Below, piece after piece: positions 4,654-5,351 of a DNA stretch of 5,351 bases. The stretch covers positions 1-5,351 of the forward strand of contig JASHYE010000084.1 of NCBI GenBank assembly GCA_030043155.1, written 5' to 3'. The stretch's first letter is position 1; the number at the start of each line of letters is the position of its first letter. A model generated the notes under the pieces. It was not told the DNA's origin. It searched no databases and saw only the letters and a list, made by a program, of their open reading frames with translations. This stretch comes from Candidatus Acidiferrales bacterium (lineage in GTDB: Bacteria; Acidobacteriota; Terriglobia; Acidoferrales; UBA7541). The translations under genes were made by a program, and so were the position numbers.

Positions 4654-5351
4654 GTGAGGAGATTCTGGCAGCTGTGGTCTTTGGCGGTTATGGGTGTAGC
4701 GCTCGTGCTTTTCAGCAGCGCGGCTTGGGGACAGGCGACCACGTCGCTTCGTGGCACCGTAACCGACCCCAGTGGCGCGGCCATTCCCAATGCCACTGTG
4801 CATCTGGTGAATGTGGATACCACCGTCGAGCGCACCACGGCCACGGATCGGCAGGGCAGTTACGTCTTCGCTCAGGTGCAGCCTGGCAATTACGTCCTTC
4901 GCGTTGATGCTGCCGGATTCTCCACGTACGAGCAAAAGGGCTTCCAGTTGCTCGTCAACTTGCCCGCCACGATTGACGTAAAAATGAAAGTCGGCGCGGC
5001 GAGCACCACCGTCGAAGTCACCGCCCAGGCGCCTCTTCTCAATACCACTGACGCCAGCCAAGGCAATACCATGGCCGGCAGCCAGATTGCCGACATGCCT
5101 CTTTATGGCCGTAATGTGACCCAACTTCTATCTGTCCAGCCGGGAGTTGTTTTTACTTCGAATCGGAGCGATTTGGCCTCGAACGATACGCGCAGCGGCT
5201 CGGTCAACGGCGCGCATAGCGACCAAAACAACATCACACTGGACGGTGTGGACGTCAACGATCAGGGAAATGGCTCCCCATTTGAGACCGTTGTCCCTGT
5301 GACGGTCGCGTCAGTTGAGGAATTCCGCGTCACCACTGCGGATTACGGCGC
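4654..5351 (+). CDS. TonB-dependent receptor with carboxypeptidase regulatory-like domain (partial, N-terminus)
   Basis: The frame is open to the window edge (232 codons). A signal peptide (RRFWQLW, hydrophobic 9-22, AWG|Q cleavage after residue 26) is followed by a carboxypeptidase regulatory-like beta-sandwich at about 29-113, with LRGTVTDPSGAAIPNATV, TTATDRQGSYVFAQVQPGNY and AAGFSTYEQ. A TonB receptor plug begins near 118: VEVTAQAPLLNTTDASQG, the PLYGRNVTQLLSVQPGV segment, and NNITLDGVDVND with VASVEEFRVTTADYGA. This is the Oar-like/SusC-like outer-membrane arrangement abundant in Acidobacteria; the beta-barrel lies beyond the window. It probably imports a large substrate with TonB-ExbB-ExbD energy, but the substrate cannot be read from this part. 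The GTG at 4654 is preferred to the ATG at 4618 because of the GGAGG box. A strong promoter and a long leader precede it. Confidence 0.93.
   Translation, partial: MRRFWQLWSLAVMGVALVLFSSAAWGQATTSLRGTVTDPSGAAIPNATVHLVNVDTTVERTTATDRQGSYVFAQVQPGNYVLRVDAAGFSTYEQKGFQLLVNLPATIDVKMKVGAASTTVEVTAQAPLLNTTDASQGNTMAGSQIADMPLYGRNVTQLLSVQPGVVFTSNRSDLASNDTRSGSVNGAHSDQNNITLDGVDVNDQGNGSPFETVVPVTVASVEEFRVTTADYG

Noticed and set aside
4579..5124. 181-codon minus-strand frame opposite the receptor gene
   Set aside because: It is a shadow of the receptor coding sequence, which has clear domain motifs and start signals on the other strand.
1..5351. CRISPR array, insertion sequence, tRNA or rRNA
   Set aside because: No regularly spaced repeats, transposase motifs, terminal inverted repeats with target duplications, or tRNA/rRNA signature sequences were seen on either strand.

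Overview
The window reads as acidobacterial chromosome. The strongest clue is the carboxypeptidase-regulatory-like/TonB-dependent receptor at the right end, a type greatly expanded in Acidobacteria. A small secreted protein with an LGIPF segment and a lysine-rich tail, a secreted PA-domain M28 peptidase and a bacterial NHEJ locus fit the same picture. This assignment is inference from gene content; no marker gene is present.

Left part (1-1144): a divergent NHEJ pair. On the minus strand is the 5' end of a LigD-type gene, cut by the window edge but with its 3'-phosphoesterase active-site motif visible. On the plus strand is a complete Ku gene. Ku holds double-strand break ends and recruits LigD, so the two products act together. 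Ku ends 5 bp from the end of the convergent M28 peptidase gene.

Middle (1150-3875): an exported zinc aminopeptidase/carboxypeptidase-like protein (minus strand), a possible 79-residue orphan protein (minus strand), then a divergent gene on the plus strand for a small secreted protein with a clear ribosome binding site and an extended -10 promoter.

Right part (3876-5351): about 780 bp without a convincing protein gene. It holds many hairpins, including a 16-bp stem, and ends in a textbook intrinsic terminator at 4229-4263. I read this as a candidate unassigned structured RNA of about 320 nt, or else a long structured 3' UTR. After it come a TTGACC/TACACG promoter, a transcript that would begin with a 13-bp stem-loop, a roughly 150-nt leader, and the truncated TonB-dependent receptor gene.

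Two exported proteins (peptidase and receptor) appear to use GTG starts 6 nt after GGAGG, downstream of ATG codons that a longest-ORF rule would choose. The part of the window most likely to be undescribed is the hairpin-rich region before the orphan terminator.
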